Origin: Gammaproteobacteria bacterium
GTDB lineage: Bacteria > Pseudomonadota > Gammaproteobacteria > SG8-11
Direction: 5' to 3'
NCBI GenBank assembly: GCA_024641505.1
Contig: JAHECY010000016.1
Coordinates: 1-52,245, forward strand
Length of the DNA: 52,245 bases
How positions within the stretch are numbered: the first letter of the stretch is position 1; each line of letters starts with the position of its first letter. The notes beneath the pieces are model-generated. The model saw only the letters and a list, made by a program, of their open reading frames with translations, had not been told where the DNA came from and ran no database searches. The position numbers and the translations under genes are program-made. This document shows positions 1 to 9,082 of this stretch, in pieces.

Positions 1-2
1 TA

Positions 3-446
3 CGCATTGATTCCGACCATGGCTCGGCCGCCGTTGACGCCGCTGACCGCTATGCCTCGGTGGTGTATGACGGTACCCCTACACCCACGGGGACGGTGCT
101 GTTGACCGGTACCCAGGTGGTAGCGACCGTGGGCATGGACCAGCCGCTGGGCGATCTCACCCTGCCGGACGCCGGATTACTCACCGTCAATGTGACCACC
201 GACGGCACCACGCCGGTCAGCGACTACCGTGGGCAGATTCGCAGCGGCAGCGGTGCCGTGGGGGGTGGAGTTAGAATGTTGACCCACCGCACCAATAGCG
301 AGGGATCATTTAAAATGAGCCTGCCGGCCGGCACTTACGGTATCAGAATGATGGAGGACAATGTTACCACTTGTATCGATGTCGTGATCACCGCCGGTCA
401 GTCCGCGACGGTGAATTACCGCACCGATACCGATGTCTGCTCCTGA
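3..446 (+). CDS. C-terminal part of a secreted/surface protein (5' end outside window)
   Basis: The frame is open to the left edge, so only the last 147 codons are seen and the true start lies upstream. The protein is rich in Thr, Gly, Val and Asp and reads as beta-sandwich repeats. The stretch 'TNSEGSFKMSLPAGTYGI', followed by 'VVITAGQSATVNY', resembles the carboxypeptidase-regulatory/CnaB-like fold of extracellular proteins, in which a 'G.f...lpaGtY' strand pair is typical. There is no membrane segment or sorting signal at the C-terminus. A strong terminator follows 22 bases after the stop. The function is not recognised; an adhesin, a large Ig-like surface protein or a secreted lipoprotein are all possible. 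That it is a coding region is well supported; the fold assignment is an inference. Confidence 0.6.
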   Translation, partial: RIDSDHGSAAVDAADRYASVVYDGTPTPTGTVLLTGTQVVATVGMDQPLGDLTLPDAGLLTVNVTTDGTTPVSDYRGQIRSGSGAVGGGVRMLTHRTNSEGSFKMSLPAGTYGIRMMEDNVTTCIDVVITAGQSATVNYRTDTDVCS

Positions 447-467
447 TCGCCAGCAACCCTGACGAGG

Positions 468-497
468 AAAAAGGCCCCGTAACGGGGCCTTTTTTTT
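468..497. terminator. Bidirectional rho-independent terminator
   Basis: A GC-rich stem (AAGGCCCCG at 471-479 against CGGGGCCTT at 483-491) closes a 3-base loop. It has an A-run on the left (468-472) and a T-run on the right (490-497), so it can stop the plus-strand gene ending at 446 and also transcripts of the minus-strand regulator ending at 684. Confidence 0.9.
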
Positions 498-683
498 GCG
501 CCCGATCTGATGAAAACATGATGCCAAGATTTCCCGCCAGTGCTCAAAGTGCAGGCATTGGCCGGCGTTCGGGGAATAGTGGAGCCGGAGGTCGGGCAGA
601 TGCCGGTTCACCTGGCGGCCAGAATCTTACCCGGCAGAGCTCTAGGTGCGCCCGTCGGGCAGCTTCAAGGTTTGCGCCGGCAC

Positions 684-1844
684 TCAGGATTTGTTCCGTT
701 TCAGGTATAAACTGGCCGGACTGGTAAACACCAGTTTGATCAGCTCCGCCTGCCGTTTGACACCGGTCTTGCGGAACACGGACTTCAGTTGCGCGCGCGC
801 GGTGTGGGGGCTGATTTCCAGTTGATCGCTGGCTTCTTTCAGGTCAACTCCGGTGGCGAGCAAATTCACTAATCGGCTTTCCGCAAAACTCAGATTGTAA
901 AGCGCTTTGAGAATGGCATGGGGAATGCCCTGGCGTTGTTCCGGTGCACCGAGAATCAACACACCGTAACATTTTTGGGTATCGATATTCAGATGTTGCG
1001 GCACTTGCTTGCCTAAAGGTGAAGCTAAAATGTGAATCTCACGCGCCTTATCCGCGCCCGGTACGCGCACGGCGGTATCGGCCGAGGGTGTCAATGTTCC
1101 CTGCTGTGTGAACGCGACGATGGTTTGCACCATCAGTTCAATTTTCTTACGCAAGTCAAGTTGCTGGCTGGAAAGTTTCCGATGCCGGATGTATAACAGC
1201 GGATGTTCATCAATAATGGCGCTGGCGCGCGCGTTGAGGTCGATGATACTGCCGGTGGCGTCGAAAAAAATCATGCCGATTGGGGTCTGATCCATCTCAT
1301 GACTGAGCATTTGATGCTGGCTGGATAATTGCTCCATGCGCTGGCTGATGGTGAGCGCGCAATTCAGGTGGGGCATGAGCTGCCGGAGTACACCGGACTC
1401 GCCGTCCGTGAAAGCACCGGCCTTTTTGTCACGAAATGTGCTGATCAGGGCAGATCTACCGCCATTGCGCAGGGCACAGGCGCCGACCAGATGAAAACTG
1501 CCCAAGCGACGCATGTAGTCGTTATAAAGTTCGGTCTTGACCAGTTCGCAATCTGGAATGATTTCCTGACTGCGAACCACCGCGCCAGTGGGAATATTGC
1601 GTGCGTACTGGGTGAAGAGATCGAGTTTTATATAATAGCTTGCATATTCCTTGGCAAGTTCTGGGTGGTAATTGTGGTGTTCAAAGAAAAATATCTGGTT
1701 GCTGTCAATGTCCACCAGCCGCAGCAGCGCCGTATCCGCATCCATCGCTGCCGCCAGTGCTTGCAGAAATTCTTTCAGATGCGCCTGGTCCAGAACGCTG
1801 TGATACAAGTTGTCAAGGAGATTACCAAAAACATCCTGGTGCAT
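684..1844 (-). CDS. LuxR-family transcriptional regulator with N-terminal sensor region
   Basis: A 386-residue protein with a C-terminal LuxR/FixJ-type helix-turn-helix at about residues 305-365 ('LSFAESRLVNLLATGVDL', then 'ISPHTARAQLKSVFRKTG', then 'RQAELIKLV'). The first 300 residues form a GAF/PAS-like sensor half ('PIGMIFFDATGSIIDLNA' is PAS-like). There is no receiver domain with a phospho-acceptor Asp, so it is not a classical response regulator; a small ligand or another protein probably controls it. The frame can be extended to 1946, but that extension has no ribosome site. The start at 1844 is preceded by AGGG about 11 bases upstream and gives the usual N-terminus. It stands alone on the minus strand, 271 bases downstream of the efflux operon, which it might regulate (guess). 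Confidence 0.85.
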   Translation of the reverse strand: MHQDVFGNLLDNLYHSVLDQAHLKEFLQALAAAMDADTALLRLVDIDSNQIFFFEHHNYHPELAKEYASYYIKLDLFTQYARNIPTGAVVRSQEIIPDCELVKTELYNDYMRRLGSFHLVGACALRNGGRSALISTFRDKKAGAFTDGESGVLRQLMPHLNCALTISQRMEQLSSQHQMLSHEMDQTPIGMIFFDATGSIIDLNARASAIIDEHPLLYIRHRKLSSQQLDLRKKIELMVQTIVAFTQQGTLTPSADTAVRVPGADKAREIHILASPLGKQVPQHLNIDTQKCYGVLILGAPEQRQGIPHAILKALYNLSFAESRLVNLLATGVDLKEASDQLEISPHTARAQLKSVFRKTGVKRQAELIKLVFTSPASLYLKRNKS

Positions 1845-2115
1845 TGATACGTATACCCTGAAAATGTTCTTAGTGGCCGCTTCATCATTATGGGCAAAAA
1901 GTGTTACGCCGGAGCAGACAACGGCGCAGATAACATGTCCGAACATACCATATTAATTTAGTACAATATAGCGGCTATTGCTGCCACCGGGGGGACATGC
2001 GAGGCGATGTATCAATATCCCGGTTAATGCCGTGTCGGCGCCGGCGATCAGGGTCTATTGCGCACCGGCTTGTGAACTGAACGGCGCCACAGTCCGGCGG
2101 TTCGCCACGGATTTC

Positions 2116-3321
2116 TTATTCATGCCGTAACGCCTCTATCGGGTCCAGGCGCGCCGCTTTGCGCGCCGGAACAAAGCCGAAAACGACGCCCACCGCGGCG
2201 GAAAACAGGAATGCCAGTAATACGATATGTATATTGAGAATAAACGGCACCTTCATCATTGTGGTTAACTGCCAGGAAGTTATCAACGCCATTACAATTC
2301 CGGTTACGCCGCCCAGGGATGACAGCACCACGGATTCCACCAGAAATTGCAGCAACACTTCCCGTTCCAGGGCACCGATCGCCAGCCGAATACCGATTTC
2401 CCGCGTGCGCTCCGTCACCGACACCAGCATGATGTTCATGATCCCGATCCCCCCCACCAGCAGGCTTACCGCGGCCACGGCGCCAAGCAAAGCAGTCAGC
2501 ACCTGGGTGGTACCACTGAGCATGCGGGAGATTTCCTTCATGTCCATTACGCTGAAGTTGTCATCGCTATGCTCGCCGATATGACGGCGTTCCCGCAGCA
2601 ACTGTTCAATATCCTGCTTGGCCTTTTCCGTGCTCGCGCCCTCCCGCACCGATACCTGAATCAGTTTGATATCCTGATTACCGGCAATGCGTCTTTGAAA
2701 AGTGCGCAGCGGCACCAGTACCAGGTCATCCTGGTCCGAACCCATGGTGGTCTGCCCTTTGTCTTGCAGTACACCGATGATCTGGCACGCGAGTTTTTCC
2801 AAGCGTATTTTACTGTCAATAGGGTCCTGATTACCGAACAACTGGCTACGCACGGTAGCGCCGATGATGCACACCGCGCGCCCGGTGCGCAGGTCGATAT
2901 CGCTGAAGGATCGACCGGCAGCCAGTGCCCAGTTGCGCACGATAAAAAAACGATTGTCGGTGCCGGTGACCGTGGTTGACCAGTTTTCATTGCCATAAAT
3001 AGCCTTGGTCGAACTGGCGGCGGACGGTGCCGCCGCCACGATGTTCGCGATGTCCCGCTCAATGGTGTTGACATCATCCAGATCGAAAGCCGGGGCGTTA
3101 CTGGCCATGCCGAAACCCATGCGCTGGCCGACACGCACCTGCAGCATATTACTGCCCAGGCGCGCGATTTGCTCCGTGACTTGCGCGGTGGCACCCTCGC
3201 CCAGCGTTACCATGATAATTACCGCCGCCACACCGATGACGATGCCCAGCATGGTTAGAAAAGAGCGCAGCACATTACGGCGAATCTCCCGCAAGGCCAG
3301 CAACAGGGCGTTGAGCAGCAT
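2116..3321 (-). CDS. MacB-like ABC transporter permease (FtsX fold)
   Basis: A 401-residue permease with one N-terminal membrane helix (about residues 20-42), a periplasmic MacB_PCD domain (about 45-240) and three C-terminal helices (about 275-390) in the FtsX arrangement. 'RSFLTMLGIVIGVAAVI' and the ending 'GFVPARKAARLDPIEALRHE' are hallmark sequences of the MacB/LolCE superfamily. Its start codon overlaps the stop of the ATPase gene (ATGA), so the two are translationally coupled. The family drives mechanotransmission across the inner membrane to an adaptor protein and an outer-membrane TolC. No TolC gene is visible here. The substrate is unknown; macrolides, peptides or siderophores are known substrates of relatives. 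Confidence 0.93.
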   Translation of the reverse strand: MLLNALLLALREIRRNVLRSFLTMLGIVIGVAAVIIMVTLGEGATAQVTEQIARLGSNMLQVRVGQRMGFGMASNAPAFDLDDVNTIERDIANIVAAAPSAASSTKAIYGNENWSTTVTGTDNRFFIVRNWALAAGRSFSDIDLRTGRAVCIIGATVRSQLFGNQDPIDSKIRLEKLACQIIGVLQDKGQTTMGSDQDDLVLVPLRTFQRRIAGNQDIKLIQVSVREGASTEKAKQDIEQLLRERRHIGEHSDDNFSVMDMKEISRMLSGTTQVLTALLGAVAAVSLLVGGIGIMNIMLVSVTERTREIGIRLAIGALEREVLLQFLVESVVLSSLGGVTGIVMALITSWQLTTMMKVPFILNIHIVLLAFLFSAAVGVVFGFVPARKAARLDPIEALRHE

Positions 3322-4040
3322 CAGACGATTTCTCCGGAGTCTTTGTCGGCCGCGATGCGGCCGTCGATGAAATGTACGACGCGCCCGGCGTATGCCGCCA
3401 TCTCCAGTTCATGGGTGACCATGACGATAGTAATGCCACGGTTGCGGTTAAGGTCCGTCAATAATTCCATGATTTCCCGGCTGCGTTCCGTGTCCAGATT
3501 GCCGGTGGGTTCGTCGGCGAACAACACCCGGGGCGCGGTCACCATGGCACGGGCGATCGCCACCCGTTGTTGCTGACCACCGGACAACTCGCCGGGGGTA
3601 TGATGTTCCCAGCCGGCCAGACCCACGGCATCCAGTGATTGGCGCGCCAACCGATGGCGCTGACCTGCCGGGATACCCCGGTATACCAAAGGCAGTTCGA
3701 CATTTTCCTGCGCCGAGGTACGGTTCAGCAGATTGAAGCCTTGAAATACGAATCCCAGATAATAGCGGCGCAGGAGCGCCCGTTGATTACGCGACAACCC
3801 CCCAACGGCGACGCCTTGGAACAGATAAGCGCCCTCGGTAGGCGTATCCAGGCAACCCAGGATATTCAAACAAGTCGACTTGCCGGAGCCGCTGGGTCCC
3901 ATCACCGCGACAAAGTCTCCGTGCGCGATCTGCAAATCCACACCCCGTAACGCGAACATGGCCGCGCTACCCTTGCCGTAACGCTTGGTAACCTGTTGCA
4001 GTTGAATGATGGGTGCGTCGTTGGGAACGATTGCGGACAT
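3321..4040 (-). CDS. MacB/LolD-type ABC transporter ATP-binding protein
   Basis: A 239-residue nucleotide-binding subunit. Walker A is 'GPSGSGKST' at residues 48-56, the Q-loop is 'FVFQGFNLL', the signature is 'LSGGQQQR', Walker B is 'VLFADEPTGNLD' and the switch His is in 'VTHE'. The frame is open further upstream to 4181, but that part lies over the adaptor gene and is Arg/Gly-rich nonsense. The ATG at 4040 lies two bases after the adaptor stop and starts directly ahead of the conserved 'IIQLQQVTKRYG'. It is the middle gene of the adaptor-ATPase-permease operon. The ATPase and permease are separate polypeptides, unlike the fused MacB of E. coli. Confidence 0.94.
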   Translation of the reverse strand: MSAIVPNDAPIIQLQQVTKRYGKGSAAMFALRGVDLQIAHGDFVAVMGPSGSGKSTCLNILGCLDTPTEGAYLFQGVAVGGLSRNQRALLRRYYLGFVFQGFNLLNRTSAQENVELPLVYRGIPAGQRHRLARQSLDAVGLAGWEHHTPGELSGGQQQRVAIARAMVTAPRVLFADEPTGNLDTERSREIMELLTDLNRNRGITIVMVTHELEMAAYAGRVVHFIDGRIAADKDSGEIV

Positions 4041-4042
4041 GG

Positions 4043-5314
4043 TTATCTGGTCCGGCTCATAACGTCGAGCACCACCTCGGTTCCCGGTTCCAGTTCCCCC
4101 GTCAGCACTTGTGTCGATACGCCGTCGGTGGCGCCGAGGGTGACGGGTATCGACGCCGGTTTTTCCTTCTGAAGCACCCATACCTGATGGCGTCGGTTTT
4201 TCTCGACCGTATCCTTCTTTTTTTCTTCACGCGGCCGGCGCGGAAATAATTGTCCGACCAGACCGCGGGAATCGCCAGTTGCTTGCAGTGGGGGTGTAAA
4301 GCGCAGAGCGGCATTGGGCACCAGTAAGGTGTTCTCCAGCTGTTGCACCACGATCACTGCCGTTGCGGTCATACCCGGTCGCAACAACAAATCTTTGTTG
4401 TCGACGGAGAGCACGGTGCCATAGGTGACCACGCCATTGACGGTTTCGGGGGCGAAACGCACTTGGGTAACGGTGGCGCTAAACACCCGGTCCTGGTAGG
4501 CGTCCACCGTGAATTTGGCCTGCTGGCCGGCGCTGACCAGACCCACGTCGGCCTCATCCACCGCCACCTGCAACTCCATCAGCGCCAGGTTTTCCGCCAG
4601 GGTAAACAACACCGGTGTCTGAAAGGATGCGGCGACGGTTTGTCCCGGTTCAATCTGACGTTTTAATACAATACCATTGATGGGGGATATTATTCTGGCT
4701 TTGGCCAAAGCCGTGCGGTCCACGTCCAACTGGGCCTGCGCCTGGGTCACCTGGGCGGCGGTCCGCGCGCGGCTGGCTTCCGCGCGGTCAAAAGCGGACT
4801 GGGCGGCATCGCACTCTTCCGGCGAACACAGCCCCTTGGTGCGTAGTTCCAGGGAACGACGCAATTTGTTGCGGGTCTCGGTAACGGTGGCTTCCGCTTC
4901 CCGTACCGAGGCCCGAGCCAGTTCCAGGGCGGCCTGGGATTGGCGCAATCTGGCATCCAACTGATTGGTATTGAGCTGGGCCAGCGTCTGGCCCACCTTC
5001 ACCCGGTCGTTGAAGTCGACTACCACCGTTTCCACGGTGCCGGAAATCTCCGAACCCACATCCACTTTCTTGACCGGTTCCAACACCCCGGTGGCGGTAA
5101 CGGTGACCGTCAAAGCTCCCCGCGTCACCGGGGCGGTACGGTAACGGACGGTGGTTTCTTTGTTTCCGGAAGCATACAGCAATGCTGCCGCGATCAACAC
5201 ACTGGCGGTGATTGCAGCGCTGATCCAAACCCACCGGTGGCGCTTAGCTGCGGAATTTTCGATACCCAAATCAAGAAGAATATCCTGTGACTGTTCGCGC
5301 GGTGGCTGGGTCAT
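4043..5314 (-). CDS. Efflux RND/MacA-type periplasmic adaptor subunit
   Basis: A 423-residue HlyD/MacA-family membrane fusion protein. It has a short cytoplasmic N-terminus, a single membrane anchor (about residues 31-51), a lipoyl half-motif ('VGSEISGTVETVVVDFND'), a long alpha-helical hairpin rich in Ala, Arg and Gln (about 100-185), a second lipoyl half ('ISPINGIVLKRQIEPGQ') and beta-barrel and membrane-proximal domains. Two cysteines sit near the hairpin tip ('LCSPEECDAA'), which is unusual. A start at 5392 is possible, but only the ATG at 5314 has a purine-rich site (GAG 9 bases upstream). It is the first gene of the minus-strand operon and would bridge the permease to an outer-membrane channel. 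Confidence 0.92.
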   Translation of the reverse strand: MTQPPREQSQDILLDLGIENSAAKRHRWVWISAAITASVLIAAALLYASGNKETTVRYRTAPVTRGALTVTVTATGVLEPVKKVDVGSEISGTVETVVVDFNDRVKVGQTLAQLNTNQLDARLRQSQAALELARASVREAEATVTETRNKLRRSLELRTKGLCSPEECDAAQSAFDRAEASRARTAAQVTQAQAQLDVDRTALAKARIISPINGIVLKRQIEPGQTVAASFQTPVLFTLAENLALMELQVAVDEADVGLVSAGQQAKFTVDAYQDRVFSATVTQVRFAPETVNGVVTYGTVLSVDNKDLLLRPGMTATAVIVVQQLENTLLVPNAALRFTPPLQATGDSRGLVGQLFPRRPREEKKKDTVEKNRRHQVWVLQKEKPASIPVTLGATDGVSTQVLTGELEPGTEVVLDVMSRTR

Positions 5315-5763
5315 TACGGCATCTCGGTGGCTGATAAGATCGATTGTGACTAATTGTGGATTCTCTATAGTGCAACTAGTTTCCTGTAACATAAACTATT
5401 TATGACAACTATTTGAATGGGATGCCGTTTAACTGAACACCCCATGCGCTGGAAGGCTTTAATAGTTTCGGCAATTTATTAATTGTACAGTCAGTTTGGT
5501 TTGCAACTAACAAAAAATTACAATCCGGTTTGGCCTGGATGCAGATGTTCCCGGTGCGTCAATAACAGTTGAAATACATTGTTTACTGGATTCGGAGAGC
5601 GAGATTTAGCGTTATTTTCAGTCAAATTTCGCATACCCGGGTCGTGAAACCTTGGTCTACGAGCCACCAGCTCCGCCACTTCTCGACTCAAGTCAAAGGC
5701 TACTGACCCGCTAATAACCACAAGCAAAATTATTGACTGAATACACATGGCTGCCTGGGCTGG
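5315..5763. other. Intergenic region between divergent genes
   Basis: This AT-richer 449-base stretch separates the divergently transcribed adaptor gene (minus) and diguanylate cyclase gene (plus), so it must carry promoters for both. No well-formed operator or promoter could be fixed by eye. A minus-strand frame at 5518-5775 has no ribosome site and no family features, and is not called. Confidence 0.5.
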
Positions 5764-8340
5764 ATGAAATTGCAATCGAACAAAACGAATATTTTACATT
5801 CCGCAACATCGACACCTAACAGATGGGCAGTGATGATGCTGCATCCTGGAATGTTTTCGGTGGTGATGCTGAGTCTGGGTTTGTTGACCTGGTTTGCCTG
5901 GTATGTCACGGCACAAGCCGTGGATGCACAGCTGCAACTGGAGTTTGACGTCCAAGTCGAGGATACCCGGATTGCCATTGAGAAAAGATTACATGTGCAA
6001 GAACGCGCTCTACTCGGTGGCAAAGGATTGTTTGCCGCGTCCAAGAGTGTGGAGCGCGACGAATGGAAAGCCTATGTGGACGCGCTGAAATTGGAAGATA
6101 ATTATCCGGGCATGCAAGGCATCGGTTACAGCGAGGTGATTAAGCCTTCAGACTTGACCGCGCATGTGCGCGCGCTCCGCGCCCAGGGATTTCCAGACTA
6201 TGATGTACGTCCGCCGGGTACACGTGATATCTACACCGCCATTGTCTATCTGGAGCCGTTCGATTGGCGCAATCAACGCGCCTTCGGCTTCGATATGTTT
6301 TCCGAGCCGGTGCGTCGCGAGGCGATGGAGCGGGCGCGCGACTCCGGCGATGCCGCAATGTCCGGTAAGGTAACGCTGGTACAGGAAACTAAAAATGATA
6401 TTCAGAACGGATTCCTGATTTATCTGCCGATTTACCGCAAGAACGTATCATTGGGCAGCGTGGAACAGCGGCGTAACGCGCTTCTCGGATACGTCTACAG
6501 TGCTTTTCGGATAAAGGACCTGATGATCGGCACACAGAACGGACGCGGCAATAACGTGAATTTCGCAATTCATGACGGTACGGAAATTTCGTCGGAGACA
6601 CTGCTCTATACTAATATCGAGCGTGACAATTCGACAGCAACCAGTGAGCAATCGCAATTCACGAAAAAGATACCCCTGGTGTTTGCCGGGAACAGTTGGC
6701 TGCTGGTTTTTCTCCCTGCTGCGGAATATGCCACAACCGGTACCCGCAGCCAACCACTCGTTGTTGCCGGGGCAGGAATCATTATCGATCTGATGTTGAT
6801 CATATTATTCACCTCCATGCTGCGCCAACACAAGAGATCAATAGCGCTGACGGCGCGTCTCGAAAGCGCGGCTTCCAGCAGTGAGGCGCATGTCCAGGCC
6901 ATCGCAAATACCGTTATCGACGGCATTATCACCATTGATGAAGTCGGCACCATCGAATACATAAATCCCGCCGTTACCGCATTTTTTGGTTATGGCGCGG
7001 AAGAATTGTATGGAAAGAACATCAAGATGCTGATGCCCGAGCCCTACCATAGCCAGCACGATGGCTATCTTCATGCGTACCAAAAAACCAATGTCGCGAA
7101 AGTTATCGGTATAGGTCGTGAGGTGTCCGGACTGCGCCGGGACGGAACCACGTTTCCCATAGATCTTGCGGTCAACACCATGTCGTTCAACGGGCGCAAA
7201 GTCTATGTCGGACTACTTCGCGACATAAGTGACCGTGTGGCAACGTCGAAAAAGCTTATATCCACCATTAAAGAATTGGAAGAGCGTGCACGCGAATCGG
7301 CGCAACTCAGCGCTTTGAGTGACATTCTCCAAACCTGCAAGGACCTTGACGAGGTCTACCGAGTGGTGAGCATGGCGTTGCCGAAAATGCTGCCCGAATG
7401 CGCCGGCGTGCTTTATGCCACCTCGGGAAAGTCCAAGTTAATGGAATTGGTCTGTCAGTGGGGCGTGGATACACAAAGCCGCGAGATCGAGCGGCACGAT
7501 TGTATGGCGGTACGCCGCGGCATCCCCTATCTAGCATCCACTGGTCAGGCGGTATTGCGATGCCAGCATTTTATTCCATACGAGCCGGATGTTTCCTACT
7601 GCGTTCCGCTGCTTGCGCAAGGCGCGATTATAGGAATGCTCAGCCTGTTTGACCGGGAAATCCAGAAACAGGCGGTAAGTACCTTAATGCGAAAGCAGCA
7701 ACAGGATTTTATCGAGACCGCCAGCAAGCAGATCGCCATGGCGATTGCCAACTTGACATTGCGCACGAGCCTGGAACAACAGTCAATTCATGATGCGTTG
7801 ACGGGGCTGCACAATCGCCGATTTATCCAGGAAATGCTCCCGCGCGAAATACAACGCAGCTTGCGCAACCAAAATCCATCATTAGCAGTGCTAATGATGG
7901 ATATCGATCACTTTAAGAAAATTAACGATACCTACAGTCATGCCGCTGGTGATCGCGTGCTTATCGAAGTGGCGCACCTGCTGAGCATCAATACGCGGCG
8001 CGAAGATTTGGTCAGTCGCCATGGCGGGGAAGAATTTCTTGTGGTAATGCCAAATATCGATGCCAAATTTGCGGTCGAGCGCGCCGATCGGATCCGGATT
8101 GCGGTCAAAAGCTTGAAGTTGGATCATAACGGTATCAGGTTGCCGCCGGTCACGATATCGATTGGCATCGCCATGCTGCCGGAACACGGTGTTTTGGACG
8201 AGCAACTTTTGCACTACGCCGACCAAGCCCTCTATGCCGCGAAAGCGGCTGGACGCGATCGTGTCATCCTTGCCGGGGCCGATACTGATTCCGCGCAAGT
8301 GGAAGATTCCGCCAACCGGCAATATGTGTCCGGTAACTAG
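5764..8340 (+). CDS. Membrane diguanylate cyclase: CHASE, PAS, GAF and GGDEF domains
   Basis: An 858-residue c-di-GMP synthase. Order: membrane helix at about 28-50; periplasmic CHASE sensor at about 60-325 (with 'GYSEV' and 'RAFGFDMFSEPVRREAM'); helix at about 330-352; PAS at about 375-490; GAF at about 515-660; GGDEF domain from 'HDALTGLHNRRF' (about 676) to 845. The active-site motif is GGEEF at 754-758, a functional variant. An inhibitory site RxxD (R745, D748) lies five residues upstream, so product inhibition is expected. There is no EAL domain. The start has only a weak ribosome site; in-frame ATG codons about 66-70 bases later are an alternative. It is monocistronic, with 265 bases before the hydrogenase operon. 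The periplasmic ligand is unknown. Confidence 0.93.
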   Translation: MKLQSNKTNILHSATSTPNRWAVMMLHPGMFSVVMLSLGLLTWFAWYVTAQAVDAQLQLEFDVQVEDTRIAIEKRLHVQERALLGGKGLFAASKSVERDEWKAYVDALKLEDNYPGMQGIGYSEVIKPSDLTAHVRALRAQGFPDYDVRPPGTRDIYTAIVYLEPFDWRNQRAFGFDMFSEPVRREAMERARDSGDAAMSGKVTLVQETKNDIQNGFLIYLPIYRKNVSLGSVEQRRNALLGYVYSAFRIKDLMIGTQNGRGNNVNFAIHDGTEISSETLLYTNIERDNSTATSEQSQFTKKIPLVFAGNSWLLVFLPAAEYATTGTRSQPLVVAGAGIIIDLMLIILFTSMLRQHKRSIALTARLESAASSSEAHVQAIANTVIDGIITIDEVGTIEYINPAVTAFFGYGAEELYGKNIKMLMPEPYHSQHDGYLHAYQKTNVAKVIGIGREVSGLRRDGTTFPIDLAVNTMSFNGRKVYVGLLRDISDRVATSKKLISTIKELEERARESAQLSALSDILQTCKDLDEVYRVVSMALPKMLPECAGVLYATSGKSKLMELVCQWGVDTQSREIERHDCMAVRRGIPYLASTGQAVLRCQHFIPYEPDVSYCVPLLAQGAIIGMLSLFDREIQKQAVSTLMRKQQQDFIETASKQIAMAIANLTLRTSLEQQSIHDALTGLHNRRFIQEMLPREIQRSLRNQNPSLAVLMMDIDHFKKINDTYSHAAGDRVLIEVAHLLSINTRREDLVSRHGGEEFLVVMPNIDAKFAVERADRIRIAVKSLKLDHNGIRLPPVTISIGIAMLPEHGVLDEQLLHYADQALYAAKAAGRDRVILAGADTDSAQVEDSANRQYVSGN

Positions 8341-8481
8341 TTGAAATTATTATTTTTCATCGTTCCGGCAAAAACTTCACCGCCCCCCTCTCACGGTACT
8401 ACGAGAAGAATCCCTCATAACAAATGACGTCACGCCGAACCAGCATGGCGGAAATTGCTGAGATGACGAAAATCTGATCAC

Positions 8482-8497
8482 TGGCATTGCAATCGCA
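8482..8497 (+). promoter_or_regulatory. Candidate sigma-54 (-24/-12) promoter for the hydrogenase operon
   Basis: TGGCAT-N5-TCGCA has the invariant GG and GC with the correct 10-base spacing between them. It differs from the TGGCAC-N5-TTGC consensus at two less critical positions. It lies about 110 bases upstream of the first gene. Sigma-54 control with an NtrC-type activator is well known for uptake hydrogenase operons. No activator site or activator gene is visible here. Confidence 0.4.
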
Positions 8498-8522
8498 CCT
8501 TTCGAGTACGCATTTTTTCGAA

Positions 8523-8550
8523 TTGTTTTGCTTATTTATCCTTCTACACT
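8523..8550 (+). promoter_or_regulatory. Alternative sigma-70-like promoter
   Basis: TTGTTT (8523-8528) and TACACT (8545-8550) are separated by 16 bases, about 55 bases before the protease start codon. It is a moderate match and competes with the -24/-12 element just upstream as the operon promoter. Confidence 0.3.
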
Positions 8551-8605
8551 CCTGTTATCCAGTCCCAAATAGCATATTAATTCTGTGTTTCAGCCGGGAG
8601 GTTCC

Positions 8606-9082
8606 ATGCACACTGTTGTGTTAGGCATCGGGAATACATTACAGAAAGATGATGGTATCGGCGTTCATGTTACCAACTATATGCGGCGCCAACTCGGCTT
8701 ACTTCCGGGGGTCAGCTTCATTGACGGTGGTACTCTGAGCTTCACCCTGGCTCACCTGATCGATGATGCGACGGCGTTGGTGGTGGTCGATGCGACGGAA
8801 TTACATCACACACCGGGCACCATGAGCATTTTTCTCGAAGCAGAAATGGATCGCATGCTCTACAACAAAAAGCACTCCAGCGTACATGAGCTGAACCTCA
8901 TGGACTTGCTCGACATTATGCGCATCACCGGCCGTCTCCCCGCGCACCGGGCACTGGTGGCTATCCAACCCGGGGAGATCGACTGGGGTGAAAAGCCTAC
9001 CGCCGCCGTGTGCGCGGCGATTCCCAATGCCAGCGAAGAGATTCTTTTATTACTGCGGGAATGGCAAGCATGCGCGGCTTAG
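8606..9082 (+). CDS. hupD: [NiFe]-hydrogenase maturation protease (HyaD/HupD family)
   Basis: A 158-residue endopeptidase of the M52 family. It removes the C-terminal tail of the hydrogenase large subunit after nickel insertion. The N-terminus 'VVLGIGNTLQKDDGIGV' holds the first metal-binding acidic position, 'FIDGGT' the second Asp and 'SSVHELNL' the His, so the Ni-sensing triad looks complete. The frame is open seven codons further up from a GTG, but a perfect GGGAGG stands 5 bases before the ATG at 8606. It is the first gene of the operon and its end overlaps the next gene by 13 bases. Its expected substrate is HynL, encoded four genes downstream, which carries a cleavable tail. In Thiocapsa the equivalent is called HynD. 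Confidence 0.92.
   Translation: MHTVVLGIGNTLQKDDGIGVHVTNYMRRQLGLLPGVSFIDGGTLSFTLAHLIDDATALVVVDATELHHTPGTMSIFLEAEMDRMLYNKKHSSVHELNLMDLLDIMRITGRLPAHRALVAIQPGEIDWGEKPTAAVCAAIPNASEEILLLLREWQACAA

Noticed and set aside
5518-5775. Minus-strand frame of 85 codons before the diguanylate cyclase
   Set aside because: No ribosome site, overlaps the cyclase start, no recognisable family.
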